From Streptomyces sp. DT2A-34 (lineage in GTDB: Bacteria > Actinomycetota > Actinomycetes > Streptomycetales > Streptomycetaceae), in the NCBI RefSeq assembly GCF_030499515.1, contig NZ_JASTWJ010000001.1, forward strand, positions 8,722,001 through 8,786,000: a stretch of 64,000 bases of DNA, given 5' to 3'. The notes beneath the pieces are model-generated. The model did not search any database. It was not told the origin of the DNA and saw only the letters and a list, made by a program, of their open reading frames with translations. Of the stretch, positions 55,882 through 64,000 are shown piece after piece. The position numbers and the translations under genes are program-made. Numbering within the stretch: position 1 is the stretch's first letter; each line of letters starts with the position of its first letter.

Positions 55882-57210
55882 ATGACCACCATCCGTTCAA
55901 GAGCGCTCGCCGGCGCGGCCGTGGCACTCTCGCTCTCCCTCGCCCTGACCGCGTGCGGCGGCGGTGACGACACCGACTCGGCCGCCAAGCCCAGCACCGA
56001 GGGCAAGGTGAACCTGGAGTTCTGGAGCTGGACCGAGGGCATCGAGGCCCAGGTCAAGGTCTGGAACAAGGAGCACCCCGAGACGCAGGTCAAGTTCGTC
56101 AACGCGGCCGGCGACACCGTCTACCAGAAGCTCAGGGCAGCGGTGACCTCCGGCAACGCCCCCTGTCTGTCCAAGATGGACGGGATGAACCTGGCGAACT
56201 TCGCCGCCGACGGACTGCTCACCGACATCACCAAGGTCGCCGCCCCGTACAAGTCCCGGTACACCGTCCCGGCCTGGAACTCCGTGAGCCCCGGCGGTGC
56301 CACCTACGGCATCCCCACCGGCTCCTCGCCCCTGTTCACCGCCTATCGCGCGGACCTGTTCGAGAAGTACGGCATCAAGGCGCCCAAGACCTGGGATGAC
56401 CTGATCGCGGCGGGCAAGGCGGTGCAGAAGAAGGACAAGAACGTCAAGATCTACAACATGGCGGGTGAGGACCCGAGCACACTGGTCGACCTGTCCTGGC
56501 AGGCCGGGGCCCAGTGGTACAAGGTCGACGGCGACCACTGGGTCATCGACTTCACCTCGCCCGAGGCGCTCAAGGCGGGTGACGTCGTCCAGAAGCTGGT
56601 CGACAACAACCTCGCCTCGAACGCCTCGTACGCCGACCCGGGCGTCTTCAAGACCTGGGACCTCGGCAAGACGATCCTGATGACCACGTCCACCTGGCAG
56701 CTGCCGATCTACGACACCAACTTCCCCAAGTCCAAGGGCAAGTGGCAGCTCGCGGACGCCCCCCTGTTCGACACCGCCCAGCCGCAGACCTCCAGCAACT
56801 TCGACGTAACGGCCGTACTGAAGGGCTGCAAGTACCCGGACCGCGCCGCACAGTTCGCTGCCTGGCTGTCCAGCAGCAAGGAGTCGCTGACCGCACTCAC
56901 TGACCCCGCGTCGAAGTCCGGCCTCTTCCCGGCGGCCAACGACGTTTCCCCGTACGTCGACAAGATCATCCCGACCGACATGTTCAACGGGAAGTCCGAC
57001 AGCGCGAACGTGATCACCACGGCCGCCTCCCGAGTCGGCGATCAGTGGCAGTACGGGCCGAACTACGCCTCCATGTACTCCGAGATGCAGAAGCAGTGGG
57101 GCAAGGTCATGAAGAAGGAGCTCACCGTCAAGGAGATGCTGACGCACCTTCAGCAGTGGACGCTCGCGGACCTGAAGGAAAAGGGAGTCAACGCCGTCGC
57201 AGGCGGCTGA
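55882..57210 (+). CDS. ABC sugar transporter substrate-binding lipoprotein
   Basis: The protein has 442 residues. A lipoprotein signal ends at LALTAC (lipid-anchored Cys25). The mature part is a family 1 extracellular solute-binding protein (LEFWSWTEGIEAQVKVWNKE near the start). It captures an oligosaccharide outside the membrane for the two permeases that follow. Preceded by GTGGAGGACC as ribosome site. Confidence 0.95.
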   Translation: MTTIRSRALAGAAVALSLSLALTACGGGDDTDSAAKPSTEGKVNLEFWSWTEGIEAQVKVWNKEHPETQVKFVNAAGDTVYQKLRAAVTSGNAPCLSKMDGMNLANFAADGLLTDITKVAAPYKSRYTVPAWNSVSPGGATYGIPTGSSPLFTAYRADLFEKYGIKAPKTWDDLIAAGKAVQKKDKNVKIYNMAGEDPSTLVDLSWQAGAQWYKVDGDHWVIDFTSPEALKAGDVVQKLVDNNLASNASYADPGVFKTWDLGKTILMTTSTWQLPIYDTNFPKSKGKWQLADAPLFDTAQPQTSSNFDVTAVLKGCKYPDRAAQFAAWLSSSKESLTALTDPASKSGLFPAANDVSPYVDKIIPTDMFNGKSDSANVITTAASRVGDQWQYGPNYASMYSEMQKQWGKVMKKELTVKEMLTHLQQWTLADLKEKGVNAVAGG

Positions 57211-57263
57211 TCCGTATCGCGCACGCTCAACCGATCGTCCGAGCACCTGACTTGGAGACTTCC

Positions 57264-58217
57264 GTGTCCACCCTGACGCGACCCCCCAAGGTCGCCGCCA
57301 ACTCCCCGGCCCGGCGGACCTCCCCCCGCCGGCCGGGGAGGCGCGGAGCCTACAAGGGCGTGCTGTTCGCGCTGCCCTTCCTCGTGGGCTTCCTGTTCAC
57401 CTACGTCCTGCCGATCGCGTACGCCTTCAGCCAGAGCCTGCGCGAGAAGAAGAGCAGCGGCATCGGCTTCGGCCCGACCAAGGTCGTCTACACGGGCTTC
57501 TCCAACTTCGCGACGATCCTGTCCGACAGCGCCTTCTGGTCGAGCATGCTGCGCACTCTGCTCTTCGGAGCCGTGCAGATCACCGTCATGCTCGGGATCT
57601 CGCTGCTACTGGCGCTGCTCCTCGACGGCGTGGCGGCTCGCGCGGTCCGGTTCTTCCGCGCCGGGCTGCTCATCCCGTACGTCGTCCCGAGTGTCGTCTC
57701 CACCCTGATGTGGCTGTTCCTCTACAGCCCCACGATCAGCCCGATCATCGACCTGGCCGACCGTGCGGGGATGCACCTCTCCCTGTTCGGCGGTCTCAAC
57801 ACCTATCTCTCGCTGGGCAATCTGCTCACCTGGCAGGGCATCGGCTTCAACATGATCCTGATCTCCGCCTCACTGCAGGCCCTGCCCCGCGAGCTGTACG
57901 AGGCGGCCCGGCTCGACGGGGCCCGCGAGTGGCGGATCGCCTGGTCGATCAAGGTGCCGAACATCACCGGGATCCTGGTGCTCACTGGCATGTTCTCGCT
58001 GATCGGCCGGCTCCAGCTGTTCGCCGAGCCACTGCTGCTGAGGTATGTGGCGCCGGAGTCCATCGGTACCGACTTCACGCCGATGATGGAGATCTTCGAC
58101 AAGGCGTTCAAGACCGGCAACTATCAGTACGCCGCCGCCGAGTCGCTGGTTCTCGCCGTCGTCACCGGCATCCTCGCCTTCGTCTTCTACCGCGTCACGA
58201 ACAGGAAGATGTCATGA
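57264..58217 (+). CDS. ABC sugar transporter permease (MalF-type)
   Basis: From GTG 57264 the protein has 317 residues with six membrane helices. The EAA loop (EAARLDGAREWRIAW) that contacts the ATPase is present. It overlaps the next permease gene by four bases (ATGA). No ATPase gene is present here; in Streptomyces such importers commonly share the MsiK ATPase encoded elsewhere. Confidence 0.95.
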   Translation: MSTLTRPPKVAANSPARRTSPRRPGRRGAYKGVLFALPFLVGFLFTYVLPIAYAFSQSLREKKSSGIGFGPTKVVYTGFSNFATILSDSAFWSSMLRTLLFGAVQITVMLGISLLLALLLDGVAARAVRFFRAGLLIPYVVPSVVSTLMWLFLYSPTISPIIDLADRAGMHLSLFGGLNTYLSLGNLLTWQGIGFNMILISASLQALPRELYEAARLDGAREWRIAWSIKVPNITGILVLTGMFSLIGRLQLFAEPLLLRYVAPESIGTDFTPMMEIFDKAFKTGNYQYAAAESLVLAVVTGILAFVFYRVTNRKMS

Positions 58218-59113
58218 GCAGCGCCACCGAGGCCGTCCGCGCCACCCGGGCCACCGGCTCCTCCGGAGGCGGGGTGCGTCCCTCCCGCGGCGCGGTGGCC
58301 CTGACCACCGGCCTGCTGATCGTCTTCCTGCTGTACTCGATCGCGCCCACCTGGTTCCTCCTGGTGTCCTCCACCAAGAACCAGACCGACCTGTACTCCA
58401 CGTTCGGCCTGTGGTTCTCCTCCAACCACTTCGCCGACAACTTCACCGCGATCTGGGACTACCACGACGGCGTCTTCGGACGCTGGATCGGCAACTCCCT
58501 CCTCTACTCAACGGTCGGCGCGGCCGGCTCCACCTTCGTCTCGCTCGCCGCCGGCTACGGCATCTCGAAGTTCGGCTTCCGGGGCCGGGGGGCGATGTTC
58601 GCTGTCATCGTCGGCGCGTCCCTGTTGCCCAGCACCCTGCTCGCGTTCCCGCTGTATCTCGTCTTCTCGGAGATCGGGCTCACCAACACCGTGTGGGCCG
58701 TGCTGATCCCGTACTTCATCAACCCGTTCGGGGTCTATCTCGGCAAGGTGTACGCCGACACCTCGGTGCCCACCGAGCTGATGGAGGCCGCCCGCATCGA
58801 CGGGGCCAGCGAGACGCGGATCTTCTTCTCGGTCGCGCTGAATCTCATGCGCACCGGCGGCGTCACGATCTTCATGCTCGACTTCATCAACATCTGGAAC
58901 AACTTCTTCCTGCCCCTGTTCATGCTCAACGGCGAGCGCACCTTCCCCGTCACCCTGGGCCTGTTCTCCTGGGTGCAGCAGGCGCAGCAGTCCCGAGACA
59001 TGAACACGCTCGTCCTCACCGGTTCACTGCTGTCGATCATTCCGCTGGCGATCTTCATGTTCGCGCTCCAGAAGTACTGGCGCAGCGGAATCCTCATGGG
59101 CAGCCTCAAGTAA
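58214..59113 (+). CDS. ABC sugar transporter permease (MalG-type)
   Basis: The protein has 299 residues, six membrane helices and the EAA loop (MEAARIDGASETRIFF). It pairs with the preceding permease, whose stop codon it overlaps. The following Tat protein gene starts 11 bases after it, so all are one operon. Confidence 0.95.
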   Translation: MSSATEAVRATRATGSSGGGVRPSRGAVALTTGLLIVFLLYSIAPTWFLLVSSTKNQTDLYSTFGLWFSSNHFADNFTAIWDYHDGVFGRWIGNSLLYSTVGAAGSTFVSLAAGYGISKFGFRGRGAMFAVIVGASLLPSTLLAFPLYLVFSEIGLTNTVWAVLIPYFINPFGVYLGKVYADTSVPTELMEAARIDGASETRIFFSVALNLMRTGGVTIFMLDFINIWNNFFLPLFMLNGERTFPVTLGLFSWVQQAQQSRDMNTLVLTGSLLSIIPLAIFMFALQKYWRSGILMGSLK

Positions 59114-59124
59114 AGGAACCAGTC

Positions 59125-62055
59125 GTGGCCCACACACCCCGACGTCGTGAAGTGCTCAAGTACACCGGTTCGACGGCCGGTCTCGCCGTCGTCGGCCTCG
59201 GCTGGCCGGGAGCCTTGCCCGCCACGGCCGCGCCCGCTGCGAAGGCCTCCGAGACACGTGCACCGCTGGACATCGTTGTCTTCGGCGACGCGGACTCCGA
59301 GACCGTCCATGCCCTCACCGCCACCCGCTCCGACACGATCACCGGCGGCCTCGGTCAGAGCGCCCGCGTGCTCAATCCGTCCGATCCGGTGTCCTATTGG
59401 GGCGGCAAGCTCACGTTCGAGGTGGCTGTTAGCCCGACCGGAACGACGTATGTCACAGTCCGGCTCTGGGGCGACGACCACGACGACAGCTCTGAGGAGG
59501 CTGCCTCGGGAAAGCGCATGTGGCGGCTCCAACTGTTCTGTGAGGGCAAGCAGATCGGCTACGAGGACCAAGGCGCCGTCGACGGCCTCGACATCCTCGA
59601 CACCGCCCCGCGCACCCCCGGCCGCTTCTTCTTCCACACCATTCCCCTGCCGGAGAAGATGACCGCCGGCAAGAAGAAGGTGACGCTGGAGATCCGAGCG
59701 ATGGGCCGCATCTGGCCCTACGGCCAGAACCAGGCCCAGCTCTACTACAACATGACCACGCCCTCCCGGGGCATCTACCGCCTCTACACCCATACCAACC
59801 CGTACTTCGTGCCGCCGAAGGGCGAGGTCCAGGGCCCCGCTCCGCAGCCGAAGCCCCGCACCGGCGGTGAGGAGGTCATGGACGCCATCAAGGCGCGGGT
59901 GCAGAAGGACCAGAAGAACTACCTCACTACCGCGACGCCCGCCACCATGGACGGCTGGGCGATGCAGTCCCTCGCGGAGGGCTACCTGTGGTCCGGCAGC
60001 CCTGCCTATCAGCAGGACGCCGCACTGGACCGGGTGCTGCAGGCGATCGACGGCCGCTATCTGGCCTGGAAGTCCGACAGCACGGTGCTCACGGGCTCCG
60101 ACCAGCAGTGGCAGGGTTTCGGCCGGGTCGGGCTGGTGCTGGCCCTGCTCTGGGAGCACCTGGGCGAAGAGCGCCTCGGCGAGCAGGTCACCGGTTCCCC
60201 GTACGCCATCGCCAACCCCGGCTTCGAATCGGGCGCCGACAAGCCCACGTCCTGGCAGGCGCCCGGCTGGGCCTCCGGCGGAGGCGGCACCTTCGCGCGC
60301 GACACCACCGTCTCACGCTCCGGTTCCGCCTCACTCAAGCTCCAGGCCACGACCACGAACGGCTACAGCTACGTCTACTCCGCCCCCAGGACCCGTATAG
60401 GACACGGCACCTACACCTACGGCGCCTGGATCAAGACCGACACCGTCACCGGTCTCGGCGCCCACATCGACCCGCTGTTCTTCGACGCGAAGGGCAATCT
60501 GGTCGGCAGCGACCACAAGAAGTACGCGAGCACGGGCACCCACGACTGGGAGTACGTCTCGATCGACCTGGAGACCCCGGCCGGCGCCACCCAGATGGAG
60601 ATGCACCTGCGGCTCGCCGGCCCGGGCACGGCCTGGTTCGACGACGTCACGCTCGTCGCGCCCGCCGCCACCGACACCCCCGTACCGCCGGTGCGGCGGG
60701 ACGCGTACATCGACATGCTCAAGTCGAGCCGGGACTACTGGCGGCAGCACTTCCCGCACTACAGCAACCAGTCGCAGATCTGCGCCATCGGCATCTACCA
60801 GGCCAACCGCGGCCTCCGACTCCTCGCCCCGGACCTCGCGCTGCCGGAGGCCAAGGCCCGCGACTACATGTACCAGGCGATCGGGATCAAGCCGTACCTC
60901 GGCCCGGAGGACGCGGACGGCAATCCGACGAAGCCGCTCGGTGAGAGCTACTACCAGGTGACGAAGGCGGGCCTGACCCGCGAGCTCGGCTACGTCGGCA
61001 ACTACGGCGAGGTCATGGACTGGCTCGTGATGATGTACGAGTCCGTGACGCGCGGGCACGGGGGCCAGGAAGCGCCCGAACTGCGCGAGCAGATGGTCAA
61101 GATGACCAAGGCGCGCGGCAACTTCCGCATCGTGGACGTCGACGGGGACAACTGCCGGATCTCCCGCATCGAGACCGTCATCGGCTGGCGCAACGAGGTC
61201 TACCCCGGCGAGACCGCGTACGCCTCCCGGACCGCCTGGGACTCCAACCCGCTGATGACGGCGGCCGTCTTCAAAGACCCCGACATCGTCGGCTGGACCC
61301 AGGAGATGGTGGCGGACGGCCAGCTGTACCCGCAGCTGGGCCTCCAGGCCACCCACACCTGGACGCGCGTCGGCCTCAACGCCCTGCGCCTCATCTCCCG
61401 CGACTGGGACGCCTTCCAGTCCCTCGCCGCTCGTCCGGCCCGCATTCCGACCGACTGGGACCGGCCGGACTTCGTCGTCACCGACGAGGAGAACGGCTGC
61501 GTCGCCGTCAAGAACGGCAGGGAACTCCTCTTCGCCTCCCTGTACTGGCGGGCCCGCCAGGGCGTGAACAACTACGCCCGCGTACACCACGTCACGCCCA
61601 CCGACCAGCGCTCGGCCACCATCCGCCAGCGCACCGCGGGCACCACCGACGACACCTTCACGGCCCGCGACTGGGTCCTGTGGGACTACGCCATCAACGA
61701 CCCGGGCGCCTCGCACATCCCGCCCGGCGGGTTCCCACCGCCCGGGGACACCGTCCACCAGGCACTGGCGGGCGACGTCTATCACCTCGCCCCGATCCCC
61801 GCCGACGTCCCCGACCCCACCCTCGGCGTCCACTTCGACGGCGTAGAGACCATGCTCGTCGGCCGTGCCCCCTTCTACCTCTGCGTCTACGGCGATTACC
61901 TCATAGCCATGAACACCAGCGCCGACCGGACGTTCACCCTGCCCATCCGTCCCGACTTCGGCCCGGCCCGCGACCTCGCGACCGGCAGGACCGTCAGCGC
62001 CGGCGACCGGCCCAAGCTCGGACCGCTCAGCAGCCTGGTGCTGCACCGCGGTTGA
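59125..62055 (+). CDS. Large Tat-exported protein of unknown family, likely polysaccharide-active
   Basis: From GTG 59125 the protein has 976 residues. A Tat signal (PRRREVLKYTGSTAG) precedes an N-terminal beta domain (about 45-240: DIVVFGDADSETVHALTATR, GRFFFHTIPLP, IYRLYTHTNPYF), a helical region (about 245-355), a jelly-roll module like carbohydrate-binding families 4/9 (about 360-520: IANPGFESGADKPTSW, GTYTYGAWIKT, TAWFDDVTL), a helical region (about 525-760) and a C-terminal beta domain (DFVVTDEENGCVAVKNGREL, GGFPPPGDTVHQALAG). The helical-plus-beta layout resembles alpha/alpha-barrel polysaccharide lyases, but I cannot name the family. It is co-transcribed with the importer, so it probably cuts the polymer that feeds it. 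A frameshifted paralogue lies at 51540-54382. Confidence 0.85.
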   Translation: MAHTPRRREVLKYTGSTAGLAVVGLGWPGALPATAAPAAKASETRAPLDIVVFGDADSETVHALTATRSDTITGGLGQSARVLNPSDPVSYWGGKLTFEVAVSPTGTTYVTVRLWGDDHDDSSEEAASGKRMWRLQLFCEGKQIGYEDQGAVDGLDILDTAPRTPGRFFFHTIPLPEKMTAGKKKVTLEIRAMGRIWPYGQNQAQLYYNMTTPSRGIYRLYTHTNPYFVPPKGEVQGPAPQPKPRTGGEEVMDAIKARVQKDQKNYLTTATPATMDGWAMQSLAEGYLWSGSPAYQQDAALDRVLQAIDGRYLAWKSDSTVLTGSDQQWQGFGRVGLVLALLWEHLGEERLGEQVTGSPYAIANPGFESGADKPTSWQAPGWASGGGGTFARDTTVSRSGSASLKLQATTTNGYSYVYSAPRTRIGHGTYTYGAWIKTDTVTGLGAHIDPLFFDAKGNLVGSDHKKYASTGTHDWEYVSIDLETPAGATQMEMHLRLAGPGTAWFDDVTLVAPAATDTPVPPVRRDAYIDMLKSSRDYWRQHFPHYSNQSQICAIGIYQANRGLRLLAPDLALPEAKARDYMYQAIGIKPYLGPEDADGNPTKPLGESYYQVTKAGLTRELGYVGNYGEVMDWLVMMYESVTRGHGGQEAPELREQMVKMTKARGNFRIVDVDGDNCRISRIETVIGWRNEVYPGETAYASRTAWDSNPLMTAAVFKDPDIVGWTQEMVADGQLYPQLGLQATHTWTRVGLNALRLISRDWDAFQSLAARPARIPTDWDRPDFVVTDEENGCVAVKNGRELLFASLYWRARQGVNNYARVHHVTPTDQRSATIRQRTAGTTDDTFTARDWVLWDYAINDPGASHIPPGGFPPPGDTVHQALAGDVYHLAPIPADVPDPTLGVHFDGVETMLVGRAPFYLCVYGDYLIAMNTSADRTFTLPIRPDFGPARDLATGRTVSAGDRPKLGPLSSLVLHRG

Positions 62056-62146
62056 TCCGCTGCCGGATCGGTGCGGTTGGGGGACCGCACCGGCCCGGCT
62101 CCCCCTCTCGACGACCGAGCCCGGCAAGCTACGCCCGATAGAGGAG

Positions 62147-62284
62147 ATGGTCTTCGACCACTACGTCAAGCGCCGCAGCCTGTCCGTCCCGTGGACGTAC
62201 GCGGCGATCGAGAGGATCCGCCCCGAGGGCGAGCTCTTCCAGTGCGACCACCCCGGGTTCGGCACCCTGCTGTTCACCCTCTGA
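62147..62284 (+). CDS. Small ORF between Tat protein and GH43 genes
   Basis: ATG 62147 is preceded by GAGGAG and opens 45 residues (MVFDHYVKRRSLSVPWTYAA, ending HPGFGTLLFTL). The stop lies 13 bases before the GH43 start. Codon use is normal for the genome and the frame is also open upstream for some codons (TEPGKLRPIEE), so it is either a real small protein or the tail of a lost gene. Confidence 0.45.
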   Translation: MVFDHYVKRRSLSVPWTYAAIERIRPEGELFQCDHPGFGTLLFTL

Positions 62285-62297
62285 ACGAAAGCGCCTC

Positions 62298-63893
62298 ATG
62301 ATCCCGTTGATTCACAACCCCGTGCTGCGCGGCTTCGAACCCGACCCCGTGATCCTTCGGGTCGGCGACGACCACTACATCGCCACCTCGACCTTCGAGT
62401 GGTATCCGGGCGTACGGCTCCACCACTCCCGGGACCTGGTCAACTGGCGCCCACTGGGCGGAATTCTGGACAGCAGACGGCTCCTCGACCTGACCGGCGT
62501 CCCGGACTCCGGCGGTATCTGGGCGCCCGGACTGTCGTACGCGGACGGACTGTTCCACCTGGTCTTCACAGTCGTCGACACCTATGCCGAGGGCTGGAAG
62601 GACCTGCCCAACTATGTGACCACGGCGCCGTCGATCGAGGGGCCGTGGTCCGACCCGGTGCCGCTGCACGGCCGGGGCTTCGACGTGTCGCTCTTCCATG
62701 ACCGGGACGGGCGCAGTTGGCTGCTCAACATGCGGTTCGACTGGCGGCCCGGCCGGGAGTCGTTCGCCGGGATCGAGCTCCAGGAGTACGACCGCAAGAC
62801 CCAGGCCCTGTTGGGCGAGCCCCGGACGATCTCCGTGGGCACGGCTGCGGGGGTCGCCGAGGGACCGCACCTGTACCGACGGGAAGGCTGGTACTACCTC
62901 GTACACGCCGAGGGCGGCACCGGATACGAGCACGGCGCGGCCGTCGCCCGTTCCCGCGACCTGTTCGGCCCGTACGAGCCCGACCCGTCCGGCCCCCTGC
63001 TCACGGCCCGGCACGACCCGTCCCTGGCCCTGCAGAAGGCAGGGCACTGCTCGCTGGTGGAGACCGCGACGGGTGAGTGGTACGCCGCCCACATCACCGC
63101 CCGACCGTACGGCGAACGGGGTCGATGCGTCCTCGGTCGGGAGACCGCGCTGCAGCCGGTGACCTGGACGGCGGACGGCTGGCCGCGCATCGCGGGCGGG
63201 ATCCCGTCCGTCACCGTGCCCGCTCCCGCTCTGCCCTCCGCTCCGGTGGGCCGGGAGCACGCCACCGACCATTTCGAGTCCCTGGGGCCCGAGTGGTCGA
63301 CGTTGCGTCGTCCGGCCGGCGCCGACTGGGTCGAGCCCGCCCGCGGACGGCTGCGCATCCGAGGCGGGCAGTCGCCCGCCGGGCGCCGCAGCCCCAGCTT
63401 GGTCGCCCGCCGGGTCACCGCCCAACGGTGCTCCTTCGAGACCAGCCTGACCTTCGAACCCCGTACTTCGGACCACCTGGCCGGACTCACCGCCTACTAC
63501 AACACCCGTAACTGGCACTACGTGTACGTGACCGCCGACGACGACGGCAGCCCGCTGCTGACGGCAATGAGCTGCGCGGCCGGTGATCGCACCGCCCACC
63601 CGGTTGCCGTGCCTCTCGCACCGGGGCGGCCGGTGGTGCTGCGCGCCGAGTTCGAAGGTCCTGTCCTGCGGTTCGCGTACGACGACGGCCACGGCCCGAA
63701 CGTACTTCCCCTCGATCTCGACGCCACCGTGCTGTCGGACGAGCACGCCGACGAGTTCCACGACGGACAGCTACGCGTCCTCGGCTTCACGGGTGCCATG
63801 CTGGGCCTGTGGGTGCAGGATCTCGACGGCGGGGCAGTGAATGCGGACTTCGCCTACGCCAAGTACCGAACAACGGAGGACGAGCGCCCATGA
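62298..63893 (+). CDS. GH43 beta-xylosidase/alpha-arabinofuranosidase
   Basis: The protein has 531 residues, the size of two-domain GH43 subfamily 11 enzymes. The catalytic base D16 (GFEPDPVIL), the pKa modulator D129 (RGFDVSLFH) and the acid E188 (AEGPHLYRREGW) line up, one residue offset, with D15, D128 and E187 of XynB3. A C-terminal beta-sandwich (DHFESLGPEWSTLRRP on) completes the active site in this group. No signal peptide, so it cleaves xylosyl or arabinosyl units from imported oligosaccharides. It overlaps the next gene by four bases. Confidence 0.93.
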   Translation: MIPLIHNPVLRGFEPDPVILRVGDDHYIATSTFEWYPGVRLHHSRDLVNWRPLGGILDSRRLLDLTGVPDSGGIWAPGLSYADGLFHLVFTVVDTYAEGWKDLPNYVTTAPSIEGPWSDPVPLHGRGFDVSLFHDRDGRSWLLNMRFDWRPGRESFAGIELQEYDRKTQALLGEPRTISVGTAAGVAEGPHLYRREGWYYLVHAEGGTGYEHGAAVARSRDLFGPYEPDPSGPLLTARHDPSLALQKAGHCSLVETATGEWYAAHITARPYGERGRCVLGRETALQPVTWTADGWPRIAGGIPSVTVPAPALPSAPVGREHATDHFESLGPEWSTLRRPAGADWVEPARGRLRIRGGQSPAGRRSPSLVARRVTAQRCSFETSLTFEPRTSDHLAGLTAYYNTRNWHYVYVTADDDGSPLLTAMSCAAGDRTAHPVAVPLAPGRPVVLRAEFEGPVLRFAYDDGHGPNVLPLDLDATVLSDEHADEFHDGQLRVLGFTGAMLGLWVQDLDGGAVNADFAYAKYRTTEDERP

Positions 63894-64000
63894 GGACCGT
63901 CGACCTCGGCCGTGTCCGCTTGTTCTGCACCTCTTTCGGCCCAGTGGGCGCTCCCACGCTTCTGTTGGTGCACGGCTGGGGTGGGGACGGCAGAGAATGG
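63890..64000 (+). CDS. Alpha/beta hydrolase, N-terminus (runs off window)
   Basis: ATG 63890 overlaps the GH43 stop (ATGA). The 37 visible residues include TLLLVHGWGGDGREW, the oxyanion-hole HGWGG motif of alpha/beta hydrolases. In this cluster it may be an esterase removing acyl groups from the imported sugar, which is inference. Confidence 0.75.
   Translation, partial: MRTVDLGRVRLFCTSFGPVGAPTLLLVHGWGGDGREW

Noticed and set aside
1..64000. tRNA, rRNA, CRISPR array or att site
   Set aside because: No cloverleaf-like, rRNA-like or repeat-spacer sequence was seen on reading; absence is by eye only.

Overview
This is a high-GC actinomycete chromosome segment and almost certainly Streptomyces. 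The evidence is strong third-position GC bias, GTG starts, Tat signals, a LacI/GH/ABC sugar cluster without its own ATPase subunit, and typical Streptomyces IS families. It falls into three regions.

Region 1 (1 to about 30.5 kb, all minus strand) is a type VII (ESX) secretion locus. In transcription order it holds a LuxR-type regulator with an atypical receiver, EccC (three P-loops), EccD, EccB, a large low-complexity protein whose C-terminus looks like a degenerate ADP-ribosyltransferase fold, a beta-helix protein fused to two AAA domains (EccA-like), two WXG100 proteins, a small acidic partner, a 2120-residue EspB/PPE-like repeat protein, a YbaB-type protein, a WXG100-like protein, and a CpnT-like giant of at least 2345 residues that runs off the left edge. 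The giant carries an internal R/STS/ExE (pierisin or cholera-toxin type) ADP-ribosyltransferase domain, so the locus most plausibly secretes a polymorphic toxin. No mycosin and no EccE is visible.

Region 2 (about 31 to 48 kb) is an IS-rich degraded zone. It contains an ISAs1-type, an IS256-type and an IS5-type element, two decayed copies of another IS5-like element in opposite orientations, an IS701-type remnant, and broken genes: a PIG-V-like membrane protein, CorA, a lipid kinase, a thiamine-pyrophosphate enzyme and several hypotheticals. A few intact genes survive: an alpha/beta hydrolase, an APC permease with a partner, an APH(6)-like phosphotransferase and a TetR regulator.

Region 3 (about 48 to 64 kb) is a carbohydrate-use cluster. 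It has a LacI regulator divergent from a GH36 alpha-galactosidase with a perfect palindromic operator between them, a frameshifted Tat-exported protein, a 2-hydroxyacid dehydrogenase, an ABC importer (lipoprotein plus two permeases), an intact Tat-exported paralogue, a tiny ORF, a GH43 beta-xylosidase-like enzyme and the start of an alpha/beta hydrolase. The likely job is uptake and breakdown of a galactosyl- and pentose-decorated plant polysaccharide. The two large Tat proteins are of no family I recognise.
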